This document shows positions 1-7,963 of a DNA stretch of 42,894 nt, one piece after another. Numbering within the stretch: position 1 is the first letter of the stretch; each line of letters starts with the position of its first letter. The position numbers were made by a program, and so were the translations under genes. The stretch is from Chlamydiota bacterium. GTDB taxonomy: Bacteria > Chlamydiota > Chlamydiia > Chlamydiales > SM23-39. The stretch spans positions 1 to 42,894 of the forward strand of contig JACRNF010000011.1 of NCBI GenBank assembly GCA_016219355.1, in the 5' to 3' direction. The notes under the pieces are model-generated. The model was given only the letters and a program-made list of their open reading frames with translations, searched no databases and was not told the origin of the DNA.

Positions 1-2
1 AA

Positions 3-935
3 AATGGGTTAGGGACAGTTGCGATTACTAAAACGGGAACCGGTACGCTCATTCTGTCCGGAGCGAATACTTATAGCGGAACAACAACACTTACTGCAGG
101 AACGCTTAAAGGTGGAGCGGCGAATGTCTTTGGAGGATCTGTCTCAGCCTCAGCCCTGGTCATGAATGGGGGTACCTTAGATATGGGAGGCTTTGATCAA
201 GGGTTCGGTTCGCTAACAGGAAGTAACAACATTACCTCTAGCTCTGCGGGATCGATCACTGCAACTTTTGGGTTTGACAACACAAGTCCTGCAGCATATA
301 GCGGTATCATTCAAAATGGGTCGGGAACGGTAGGGATTACTAAAACGGGAACCGGCACGCTCATTCTGTCCGGAGCGAATACATATACCGGAACAACAAC
401 AGTTACAGCAGGTATTCTTAAAGGTGGAGCGGCCAATGTCTTCGGAGGATCTGTCTCAGCCTCAGCCCTTGTCATGGGAGGGGGAACCTTAGATATGGGA
501 GGCTTTAATCAAGCCTTCGGTTCGCTAACGGGAAGCGGTACTATTACTTCCGGCTCTGCAGGATCGATCACAGCAACTTTTGGGTTTGACAATACAAGTC
601 CTGCAGCATATAGCGGTATCATTCAAAATGGGTCGGGAGCGGTCGCGATTACTAAAACGGGAACGGGCACGCTCATTCTGTCCGGAGCGAATACATATAC
701 CGGAACAACAACGATTACTGCAGGTACACTTAAAGGTGGAGCGGCCAATGCTTTCGGAGGATCTGTCTCAGCCTCAGCCCTTGTCATCAGTGGCACCTTA
801 GATATGGGAGGCTTTGATCAAGCCTTCGGTTCGCTAACGGGAAGCGGTACCATTACCTCTAGCTCTGCAGGGGCGCTGACGGCAACTTTTGGGCTTGATA
901 ACACAAGTCCTGCCGCATATAGCGGTCTCATTCAA
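3..935 (+). repeat. Three tandem ~104-codon repeats inside the autotransporter
   Basis: Units run 3-314, 315-626 and 627-935 (312, 312 and 309 bp), with a fourth, more diverged unit from 936. Each contains the same landmarks: ACTAAAACGGGAAC, CTCATTCTGTCCGGAGCGAA, GGAGGATCTGTCTCAGCCTC and GATATGGGAGGCTTT. Synonymous positions are conserved too, which points to recent duplication or gene conversion. The array probably extends left of the window. Confidence 0.93.
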
Positions 936-3140
936 GATGGATTGGGTACTGTAGGGGTTACTAAAACAGGAGCGGGATTATTACAATTCTCCGGAGCTTC
1001 TCCCAATACCTATACGGGAACAACAACTGTTAGCGCAGGAACCTTACAATTAAATAAAACAGTAGGACCTGCCGTACCTTCAACTGTTGTAAATATTAAC
1101 GGTGGAACTCTGCAGCTTGCGGCTGCCGATCAAATAAGTAATTCAGCTGCAGTAACGATAAGTCCGGGAACTTTTGACTTGGGTGGAAATACTGAAACGA
1201 TAAGTAGCCTTACCTTTCAAGCCGGTACATTGAGTCAAGGGGGAGCAACTTTATCATTATCCTCCACTGCTACTGCTCTTACGATGAGAGATACAACTAT
1301 ATCAGGCAATATTACCTTATCTGGTGGAATCGGAGGAGATATTGTATTTGATAATACCAATAATGGAACTGCAACTATTTCAGGAACGCTTAATTTAGGA
1401 AGTGCTAGTCGAACATTTAATATTAGCTCGGGTACAGCAGATAACGATATGAACATTACAGGCAATATCACAAATGGTTTGAATACTATTACTATTACTA
1501 AAACCGGAGCCGGAACTCTTCGTCTTGGCGGCACGGTAGATGAAGTTGGAAGTACGCAAGTCAATGCAGGTATTTTACGAGTTGAGGGCACGTTGAATAC
1601 TAAGCATATTGATGTCAATCCTTCAGGTACGGTAAGCGGAGCAGGAACAATCGTGACTGGTTCCACTACTTTCATCAATCATGGAATAGTGAGACCGGGA
1701 GATCCTTTAGTTCCTAATGAAATTGCTATTTTAACAATCGACGGTAATTATGAAAACGCCTCAGATGGTACACTTTATTTAGATGCTATCGATACAACGA
1801 TTCCGACTGATTATTATACTAGGTTAAGAGTTATAAACGGAAGTGTTAAGCTGAATGGAACACTTATTGTCAATTTCTATAATACAGTTGACTTTAGCGA
1901 TGTGGATACTTTTATGCTTATTGATAATACTTCAGGCACAGGTCTATCAGGTACATTCGCTACTGTTGAATATATTGACCTTCCTGCAAACGTCGGTGTT
2001 TTTTTAGAATACCAGGCTAATGCTTTATTATTGATTTATGGGGTCACTTTACAAAGCTATATAGACATCTCCAGAATGTTCTTTTCTACGATTGAAGAAG
2101 AAAATAAATATTTGCTTTCTAGATTATATAACATAGAGCAATCTCAAAGATATTATAAAAAGCATAGAACTTATAAACAGAAAAATTATTTAACTGCAAA
2201 TGATAACGGTCAGATCCTTTGTGAAAATAAAGATAAACCGCACTCTAACTCTTTAAATGAAGAACGTTCCATTCGTACAAAACCTTGGGAAATTTATATT
2301 GGAGGTCTTTCAAGTTCTCAAAATATGAAAGATGTTCCATTTAGCTCTCCATCTAGCGTTGCTACCTTAGAGCCGGGATTTGATGCAAGCTCTTTAGGTT
2401 TGATAGGAGGTATAGAACATAATTTTTCTACCGGGATGGTTGGCTTTGCTGCAGTTATTGAAGAGCTTAAGGAAAATGTAAATAATAATTGGGGAAAAGT
2501 AAACGAATTTTCCATGAGGGCAAATATATATTCTTCAATTTATTGTCCGAAGATACAAGATTTGACATTTAAACTTATCGTTGGAGGAGGAAGGGAAGAA
2601 TATCGAGTTCATAGAACAATTGCATTAAGACATCTAACCGCAAACGGTAATCCTACGGCTAAAGAGGTAAATGGTTTGTTCGGAATTGATTATGCAATAC
2701 GTATAAAAGATGGATCTATCACTCCCTTGGCAAATTTACAATATGCATATTTGTCGATTGATAAAATTACCGAAACCGGATCTGATGTAATTAATAACTA
2801 CATAATTTTACAACAAAAGCGTCAATCGTTCCAATCCAACCTTGGTATAAGAGCAGATTATTCTATTGTAAAAAAACGATTTATTTTTGAACCTGAATTG
2901 CATTTTTACTGGCAGAGAAACTTGTTGGATAATGCAAGAAATGTTCGCATGGAAGTAAGCTTCCAGGAAAATTTAGTTACTCAACAAGTTTTAGGCAGAG
3001 GCAAGCAAATAATGTATTTAGGAGCAGGCTTGGCAGTAAGACTAAATAATAATGTCTCGATCAAAGCTTATTATGATCATGCATGGAATAAAGATCTACA
3101 CTCTAACTTTTTCTATTTGACCCTAGGAAGGGATTTTTAA
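3..3140 (+). CDS. Autotransporter with PATR-type repeats (5' end outside window)
   Basis: The frame is open from the window edge, so the signal peptide and true start are missing; 1045 codons are visible. The passenger is rich in G, T, S and N and carries autotransporter-associated beta-strand repeats (a TGTGTLILSGANTYTGTTT-type motif recurs), which predict a beta-helix. After about residue 690 composition changes: a charged linker (a YYKKHRTYKQKNYL stretch) is followed by alternating amphipathic strands, and the protein ends in LTLGRDF, with the terminal Phe typical of an outer-membrane beta-barrel. By family the passenger would be secreted by the type V route and displayed on the surface, as adhesins of the chlamydial Pmp type are. 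That role is inferred. The first kilobase consists of near-identical DNA repeats. An Asp-box protein follows 71 bp downstream on the same strand. Confidence 0.88.
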   Translation, partial: NGLGTVAITKTGTGTLILSGANTYSGTTTLTAGTLKGGAANVFGGSVSASALVMNGGTLDMGGFDQGFGSLTGSNNITSSSAGSITATFGFDNTSPAAYSGIIQNGSGTVGITKTGTGTLILSGANTYTGTTTVTAGILKGGAANVFGGSVSASALVMGGGTLDMGGFNQAFGSLTGSGTITSGSAGSITATFGFDNTSPAAYSGIIQNGSGAVAITKTGTGTLILSGANTYTGTTTITAGTLKGGAANAFGGSVSASALVISGTLDMGGFDQAFGSLTGSGTITSSSAGALTATFGLDNTSPAAYSGLIQDGLGTVGVTKTGAGLLQFSGASPNTYTGTTTVSAGTLQLNKTVGPAVPSTVVNINGGTLQLAAADQISNSAAVTISPGTFDLGGNTETISSLTFQAGTLSQGGATLSLSSTATALTMRDTTISGNITLSGGIGGDIVFDNTNNGTATISGTLNLGSASRTFNISSGTADNDMNITGNITNGLNTITITKTGAGTLRLGGTVDEVGSTQVNAGILRVEGTLNTKHIDVNPSGTVSGAGTIVTGSTTFINHGIVRPGDPLVPNEIAILTIDGNYENASDGTLYLDAIDTTIPTDYYTRLRVINGSVKLNGTLIVNFYNTVDFSDVDTFMLIDNTSGTGLSGTFATVEYIDLPANVGVFLEYQANALLLIYGVTLQSYIDISRMFFSTIEEENKYLLSRLYNIEQSQRYYKKHRTYKQKNYLTANDNGQILCENKDKPHSNSLNEERSIRTKPWEIYIGGLSSSQNMKDVPFSSPSSVATLEPGFDASSLGLIGGIEHNFSTGMVGFAAVIEELKENVNNNWGKVNEFSMRANIYSSIYCPKIQDLTFKLIVGGGREEYRVHRTIALRHLTANGNPTAKEVNGLFGIDYAIRIKDGSITPLANLQYAYLSIDKITETGSDVINNYIILQQKRQSFQSNLGIRADYSIVKKRFIFEPELHFYWQRNLLDNARNVRMEVSFQENLVTQQVLGRGKQIMYLGAGLAVRLNNNVSIKAYYDHAWNKDLHSNFFYLTLGRDF

Positions 3141-3211
3141 AATTTTTTATCTTCTCATTAAAAATTTATTTTGCTAGTCTGTTTTCCAAAAAAACTCTTT
3201 AGGGGTATTTT

Positions 3212-4498
3212 ATGTATGTAGTAGTTCTATTCCTTGCTTTAATTTTTAAGATCTTAACCAGTGGATTTGCCGATATATCTCAACCCAAAGTGACATCTGA
3301 TGTAAATAATGCGATTGTTGTTTGGCATCAAGATGATGGGACGAATTTAAGAATAAATGTAGCTTATACTAATGACTTTGGTCAGACTTGGTCTGAGCCA
3401 AGTAGAATATCAAATGCCGGTTTTGATGCAACTACCCCAATAGTCCAAATGAAAGGTAGTAACGCCGTTGCTATTTGGCAAAATTCTGATGGAACTAATG
3501 ATGCAATTCAAGTATCTAATTCAACTGATTACGGAGTAACATGGTCAGCTCCTCAAACTATTTCACTAGATGGTTCGAGTGGAGCCAATGTTTGCATGAT
3601 CTTACAAACAAATAATAATAAAGTGATTGCTATGTGGGAGTGTACATATAATGGACAATATCAAATTGATACCGCATATTCTTTAGATTTTGGAGCTACT
3701 TGGTCTACAGTCAATATGTTGATGGTCAATGCCAAAGAAATGCATTTTCCTAGAATGGGGGTTAATGACAATGGCAATGCGGTTGCAGTTTGGATGAGAG
3801 ATACTTCAACTCAATATGAATTGATCGTTGCTGAATCTTCAGACGGAGGAGTAAATTGGACGGTGATGCCATCTAAAAACATTGAAGGTGTTTATAGCCC
3901 CGAGGTAGTAATTGATAATACGGATAACGTTCTTATATCTTGGAGTACATTGAATAATGGGCCTCTTGGTATTGTAACCTGTTATTTTCCTTTTGCCGAT
4001 TATAACAGCTTGGTGGTAAATCAGATTGATACTAATCCAAATGCTTGTTTTTCTCCTAAGTTAGTGTTGTTTGACTCCATCAAGGCAGCTATGGTCTATT
4101 TTTCACAGCCACCTGCATGCCAAATCGTTGCGGAAGCTTGCGCTAATATAGCAGCTCCTATTTGGCCTTTACCTATAAATATTACTAATAATGTTTTAAA
4201 TAACTTATACCCTAAGTTAAAAAACACATCAACTGGACAGCTAATATCGGTTTGGCAAGGATTTGACGGAAGCGATTTTAGAATAAAGAGCAGTTATTCT
4301 TTTGATGGGGGAACTTCTTGGTCAGAACCTGTAGATATTTCTGAATTAGGAAAAGAGGGATATTCTCCCGATATTTCTACCACTCAAGATCGATATGCTA
4401 TAACAGCTTGGCAAAATTATTCCAACAACTCAATCCAGGTGGCTTCTTCATCGGATTCAGGGGTAACTTGGTCAGCGCCGATAACATTATCAAGATAA
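3212..4498 (+). CDS. Secreted Asp-box (BNR) repeat protein, sialidase-like beta-propeller
   Basis: The N terminus is a hydrophobic signal-like segment (residues 1-20, ending in SGFA). Six Asp-box motifs of the form S/T-x-D-x-G-x-x-W follow: TNDFGQTW (53-60), STDYGVTW (104-111), SLDFGATW (157-164), SSDGGVNW (209-216), SFDGGTSW near 375 and SSDSGVTW near 418. Their spacing of about 50 residues, with recurring AVAIWQ strands between them, is that of a beta-propeller such as sialidases and related glycan-binding proteins. The Arg triad of a true sialidase cannot be located with confidence, so enzyme activity is not claimed. It lies 71 bp after the autotransporter, on the same strand, and converges with ruvA with a one-base gap. 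An exported or surface glycan-related role is an inference. Confidence 0.75.
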   Translation: MYVVVLFLALIFKILTSGFADISQPKVTSDVNNAIVVWHQDDGTNLRINVAYTNDFGQTWSEPSRISNAGFDATTPIVQMKGSNAVAIWQNSDGTNDAIQVSNSTDYGVTWSAPQTISLDGSSGANVCMILQTNNNKVIAMWECTYNGQYQIDTAYSLDFGATWSTVNMLMVNAKEMHFPRMGVNDNGNAVAVWMRDTSTQYELIVAESSDGGVNWTVMPSKNIEGVYSPEVVIDNTDNVLISWSTLNNGPLGIVTCYFPFADYNSLVVNQIDTNPNACFSPKLVLFDSIKAAMVYFSQPPACQIVAEACANIAAPIWPLPINITNNVLNNLYPKLKNTSTGQLISVWQGFDGSDFRIKSSYSFDGGTSWSEPVDISELGKEGYSPDISTTQDRYAITAWQNYSNNSIQVASSSDSGVTWSAPITLSR

Positions 4499-4499
4499 T

Positions 4500-5075
4500 T
4501 TAGAGTTTTCTAAGAGCCGAAGTAATCAAATTACTGAGGCTCGTTTCTTTATTTTCTTCGTAGGCGAGCCTAGCCGCTTTTTGAGCCTGCATTGGATTAT
4601 AGCCAAGATTGATCAAGGCATTGATAGCATCAAAAAGAGTAGTGTTTGTTGATGTGTTAGAAATTTTTACAAAGTTTTTGAACTTGTCTTTTAATTCTAT
4701 AACGAGCCGTTCTGATGTTTTTTTACCGATTCCGGGAACTTTGCTAATCAACCGGGTATCGTTATTTGCAATGGCTTGTTGAAAATTTTCAAAGTCAATA
4801 TGGCCAATTAAATTGTTAGCAGTTTTTGGCCCAATGCCCGATATGTTAATCAAAAGCTCAAATAATTCTTTTTCTTCTTTGGATAAAAATCCATAGAGCG
4901 TATGAGCATCTTCTCGAACAATTAAAACGACATATATTAAAAGATCAGAACCGATATTAGGAAGTTTTGCAAAAGAGCTTAAGGGTATAAATATTTTATA
5001 GCCAATGCCGTTTGCTTCGATCACAACTTTAGAATTATCAGCTAGTATTAATTGTCCTTTAATGTGTTCGTACAT
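4500..5075 (-). CDS. ruvA: Holliday junction branch migration protein RuvA
   Basis: This 191-residue protein has the RuvA layout. An N-terminal OB-fold domain (MYEHIKGQLIL onward) is followed by two helix-hairpin-helix motifs (ISGIGPKTANNL and VPGIGKKTSERLVIELK) that bind junction DNA. A short C-terminal three-helix domain (residues ~145-191, NLGYNPMQAQKAARLA) contacts RuvB. It is slightly shorter than E. coli RuvA (203). It forms a tetramer that loads the RuvB motor on Holliday junctions. Its start overlaps the 3' end of ruvC by 28 bp, so the two are an operon and probably translationally coupled. ruvB is not in the window. Confidence 0.96.
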   Translation of the reverse strand: MYEHIKGQLILADNSKVVIEANGIGYKIFIPLSSFAKLPNIGSDLLIYVVLIVREDAHTLYGFLSKEEKELFELLINISGIGPKTANNLIGHIDFENFQQAIANNDTRLISKVPGIGKKTSERLVIELKDKFKNFVKISNTSTNTTLFDAINALINLGYNPMQAQKAARLAYEENKETSLSNLITSALRKL

Positions 5076-5581
5076 GGTTTTTTCTCTAATCGTTTGTTAT
5101 ATAAAATAGCATGAGAATGACAAATTGCCAAGGCTAAAGCATCGGCTGCATCCTCAGGGGTTGGCATTGTTGTAAGCTTTAAAAGCACTTGGACCATTTT
5201 TTGGATTTGTAACTTGGAAGCGCTTCCCGATCCTACGATAGCTTGTTTGGCTTTTCTTGGAGCATATTCAAAAACTTCAATGTTGTTTTTTGCGGCAGCT
5301 AAAATTACTGAGCCTCTTGCCATGCCAAGCTTAATCGCTGATTGCACATTTTTTTTCACGAATTGAGTTTCAACGGCAAGAGCTGAAGGCTGAAATTTTT
5401 TTATCAGCTCTTCAATCCCTTCAAAAATAATTAAATATCTTTTTTCTAATGGTAAATTTACAGGAGGACGAATGCAGCCAAAGTCTATTGGAATGTGGGT
5501 GTTGTTTTCCAGCTTGATTATTCCATAGCCGGTAATGCGGGTGCCGGGGTCGACCCCCATGATTATTTTATTCTCAGGCAT
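5048..5581 (-). CDS. ruvC: Crossover junction endodeoxyribonuclease RuvC
   Basis: The 177 residues start with the RNase H-fold strand MGVDPGTRITGYG. The four acidic metal ligands are visible: D11, E71 (in AVETQFV), D144 and D147 (in PEDAADALALAICH). RuvC resolves Holliday junctions by paired nicking and acts with RuvAB. It lies upstream of and overlaps ruvA on the minus strand. The start codon ATG follows an AT-rich spacer shared with the divergent dipeptidase gene. Confidence 0.96.
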   Translation of the reverse strand: MPENKIIMGVDPGTRITGYGIIKLENNTHIPIDFGCIRPPVNLPLEKRYLIIFEGIEELIKKFQPSALAVETQFVKKNVQSAIKLGMARGSVILAAAKNNIEVFEYAPRKAKQAIVGSGSASKLQIQKMVQVLLKLTTMPTPEDAADALALAICHSHAILYNKRLEKKPCTNTLKDN

Positions 5582-5725
5582 GTTTTTCTTTGTAAGGCTT
5601 AAATTTACTTATAATGGTTTTAAAATTTAAAAGCTTTTGAAAAATGAGCAAAACAAAGTAGAAAAAAAATGGAAAAAAATATATGACTTATATCTAAACA
5701 ACTTGAAAAATTTTAAGGTTTTTAC

Positions 5726-7405
5726 ATGAAAATTTTTTTTTCCTTTTTAATATTGTTTTTCTTTGCAACTCCCGGATTTTCCTGCACAAATATTTTAGTA
5801 ACCAAAGGGGCTTCTCAAACCGGTTCAGTTATTGTAGCCCATGAAAATGATGATGAAGTTGGAGACAATCGGATTGTATATGTTCCTGCTAAACATCATC
5901 GTAAGGGAGCTCAAAAACCGGTTTTTCGACATACGAGCGCATATCCGAGGTTCGTAGGAAATAGCAGAGGTCCGCAATATAATACTGATGAGCCTAAAAC
6001 TAAACCGATTGGTTATGTCGATCAAGTTGAGCATACCTTTGCTTATTTTGATGCAAATTATGGAGTTTGTAATGAACATCAGCTGAGTTTTGGAGAAGCG
6101 ACTACTGCAGCTTATGTTTATACTGAACCTAGCAACGAGAGGATACTTGACTCGGGAGAGCTATCAAGACTCGCTTTGGAAAGATGTATAAAGGCCAAAG
6201 AGGCCGTTTTACTCATGGGAGCAATGGCCGAAAAATATGGTTATTACGGTTGGGGAGAAGTTTTACTCATTGGAGATACCGAAGAAGGGTGGGTTTTTGA
6301 GATTTGTTCTCCTCCTTCTAAAAAAGGGGCAATTTGGGTTGCTAAAAAAGTACCTGATGGCGAGGTGTTTGTCAATGGTAATGAGTTTAGAATAAGAGAA
6401 ATTAAAACCGATGATCCCGATATTTTATATTCCTCTAATTTGTTTCAAATAGCCAAAGAAGAGAAATGGATAAAAGAGGGAGAAATGCTGGATTGGTTAA
6501 AAGCGGTCTCTCCCGGAGAATATAATCATCCCTATTATGCTTTAAGACGGATATGGAGTTTGCAAAGTAGGATTTCTCCTTCTTTAAAATTATCTCCTTG
6601 GGTTGAAGATGGATATACCAAGGCTTATCCTTTTTCGATAAAACCGGATAAAAAACTTTCAGTATCGGATGTTTTTGCTTTGTATAGAGACCACTATGAA
6701 GGGACTGAATTTGATATGACTAAAGGGTTATCATCGGGCCCCTTCGGAAGTCCTAATAGATATGTTTCAGATTATGATCTCTCGTACAATCAGCCGGATA
6801 AAAATGTTTCTCTTCCTTTAAAGGGAGCTTGGGAGAGGCCCATTTCAGTTTTTTATGCCGGATATGTTCATGTATGTGAAGCTAGAAAAGAGCTTCCTGA
6901 TGCAATCGGAGGAATATGCTGGATCGGTCTTGACGCTCCTTATACCAATTGTTTTATGCCGGTATATGTTGGAGTTAATGATATTCCTGTGGATATTCAA
7001 ATTGGCAATCCTAATGTTTTTGATGAAAAGGGAGCTTGGTGGCCGTTTAACTTTGTTGCTAATTGGGCTAATTTAAAATTTTCTTACATGAAAGAAGATA
7101 TTATCAAAGTGCAAAGCCGTTTAGAAAATGAAGAGCTGCAAAATCAGGCAAAAGTTGAGGCAGAGGCTTTAGCGTTATACAAAAATAATCCTTTAGAGGC
7201 AAAAAATTATTTAACCGATTATTGCGATCAAAATGTTAAAAAAGTTTTAAAAGAGTGGTGGGCTCTTTCTAAATTTTTAATCGTAAAATATAACGATGGT
7301 TATATCAATACTCCTAAAATGGCAACTCCGGTTGGATATCCGCAAGAGTGGCTGGATGAGGTTGGTTATGATAAAGGTCCAGCGGCTTATACAAAGCCTA
7401 AGTAG
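5726..7405 (+). CDS. Secreted C69-family (PepD-like) dipeptidase
   Basis: The 559-residue protein has a signal-like N terminus (MKIFFSFLILFFFATPGFS) followed directly by Cys20-Thr-Asn. In peptidase family C69 the cysteine exposed after N-terminal processing is the nucleophile, so cleavage after Ser19 would yield an active N-terminal-nucleophile hydrolase. Family-like segments follow: AHENDDEVGDNRIVYVPA, GEATTAAYVY, and W-rich blocks such as GWGEVLLIGDTEEGWVFEIC. The length fits secreted C69 enzymes. It would cleave dipeptides in the periplasm or outside the cell, which makes sense for an amino-acid-scavenging intracellular bacterium (inference). The start is supported by AAGG seven bases upstream of ATG. 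A broken copy of its 3' 300 bp lies at 9461-9744. Confidence 0.88.
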   Translation: MKIFFSFLILFFFATPGFSCTNILVTKGASQTGSVIVAHENDDEVGDNRIVYVPAKHHRKGAQKPVFRHTSAYPRFVGNSRGPQYNTDEPKTKPIGYVDQVEHTFAYFDANYGVCNEHQLSFGEATTAAYVYTEPSNERILDSGELSRLALERCIKAKEAVLLMGAMAEKYGYYGWGEVLLIGDTEEGWVFEICSPPSKKGAIWVAKKVPDGEVFVNGNEFRIREIKTDDPDILYSSNLFQIAKEEKWIKEGEMLDWLKAVSPGEYNHPYYALRRIWSLQSRISPSLKLSPWVEDGYTKAYPFSIKPDKKLSVSDVFALYRDHYEGTEFDMTKGLSSGPFGSPNRYVSDYDLSYNQPDKNVSLPLKGAWERPISVFYAGYVHVCEARKELPDAIGGICWIGLDAPYTNCFMPVYVGVNDIPVDIQIGNPNVFDEKGAWWPFNFVANWANLKFSYMKEDIIKVQSRLENEELQNQAKVEAEALALYKNNPLEAKNYLTDYCDQNVKKVLKEWWALSKFLIVKYNDGYINTPKMATPVGYPQEWLDEVGYDKGPAAYTKPK

Positions 7406-7435
7406 AAGCATAATTTCAAGTGTTTAAGCGATTTA

Positions 7436-7610
7436 TTATTAACCTCAGTTTTGGGTTTAATCCACTCAGAATCAGCAATCTTTTTGCAATTTTGATTTCT
7501 TTTTTTCTCGGAAATAGAGCCTTTGGCTATTTTCTTCGAAAAAAAAGAAATCAAACTCTTCAAAATCTTAGCAGATTCAGAGGGAAGAAACCCAAAACTG
7601 AGGTTATTAA
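7436..7610. mobile_element. 161-bp hairpin (MITE-like) element with 7-bp direct repeats
   Basis: Bases 7443-7603 form an almost complete imperfect hairpin. The left end CCTCAGTTTTGGGTTT is matched by AAACCCAAAACTGAGG at the right end, and the arms stay complementary (GATTTCTTTTTTT against AAAAAAAGAAATC) to a short loop near 7523. The element is flanked by direct repeats TTATTAA at 7436-7442 and 7604-7610. The corresponding DNA after the duplicated dipeptidase fragment (9742-9774) has no element: joining the flanks here with one copy of TTATTAA gives a 33-bp sequence that matches it at all but about five positions. This is what insertion with a 7-bp target duplication would leave. It encodes no protein. 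A matching end sits alone at 28160-28181. Confidence 0.75.
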
Positions 7611-7817
7611 GCTATTGTGAAAAATGCAACTATCCGATCAAGCTGCTTTTAGTCTATAACTCTTTTATTATAATAAACTTTATCATTCGCTATTGTCTTT
7701 AAAAATGATTAATTTAATTTTTAATGGGCGTTTTTCTGCCGATTTCTTTGAGAGTCTTCTCTATAGAATCATCCGTAAAATGACAAATTACTGTTTATTG
7801 ATCGATTTTTTTGATCT

Positions 7818-7863
7818 AAAAACAATCCATAAAAAGTCATTTGCCAATCTGCGGATTGTTTTT
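7818..7863. repeat. Inverted repeat in the 5' region of the DUF234 ATPase
   Basis: The 343-bp stretch 7621-7963 holds no convincing gene. Within it AAAAACAATCC (7818-7828) and GGATTGTTTTT (7853-7863) are perfect inverted repeats around a 24-base loop. The right arm ends in T-rich DNA, so it could be a weak terminator, or leader RNA structure. Further right, TTGATT and TACACT spaced 18 bases apart lie just before the ATPase gene and are a possible promoter. Confidence 0.4.
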
Positions 7864-7963
7864 ATGTGCAAAAAAACATCCATAGATTGACTTTTGCTGA
7901 TTTGCTGATTGATTTATATGAAGAGAAAATGGTACACTATGAGTTAAAACAGGAGAAAAATCG

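Noticed and set aside
1235-1678. A long minus-strand open frame within the first autotransporter
   Set aside because: It is opposite a repeat-rich coding frame with strong protein-family features; its product is low in complexity with no recognisable domain.
5726-5790. The C69 protein as a lipoprotein
   Set aside because: The residues before Cys20 (PGFS) do not make a good lipobox, and in this family that cysteine is the catalytic nucleophile.
7420-7620. A 66-codon plus-strand open frame
   Set aside because: It is the translation of the hairpin element; the two arms explain the sequence and no ribosome site precedes it.
7693-7890. A 65-codon open frame before the DUF234 ATPase
   Set aside because: It is AT-rich and low in complexity, with no start signal, and it spans the inverted repeat at 7818-7863.
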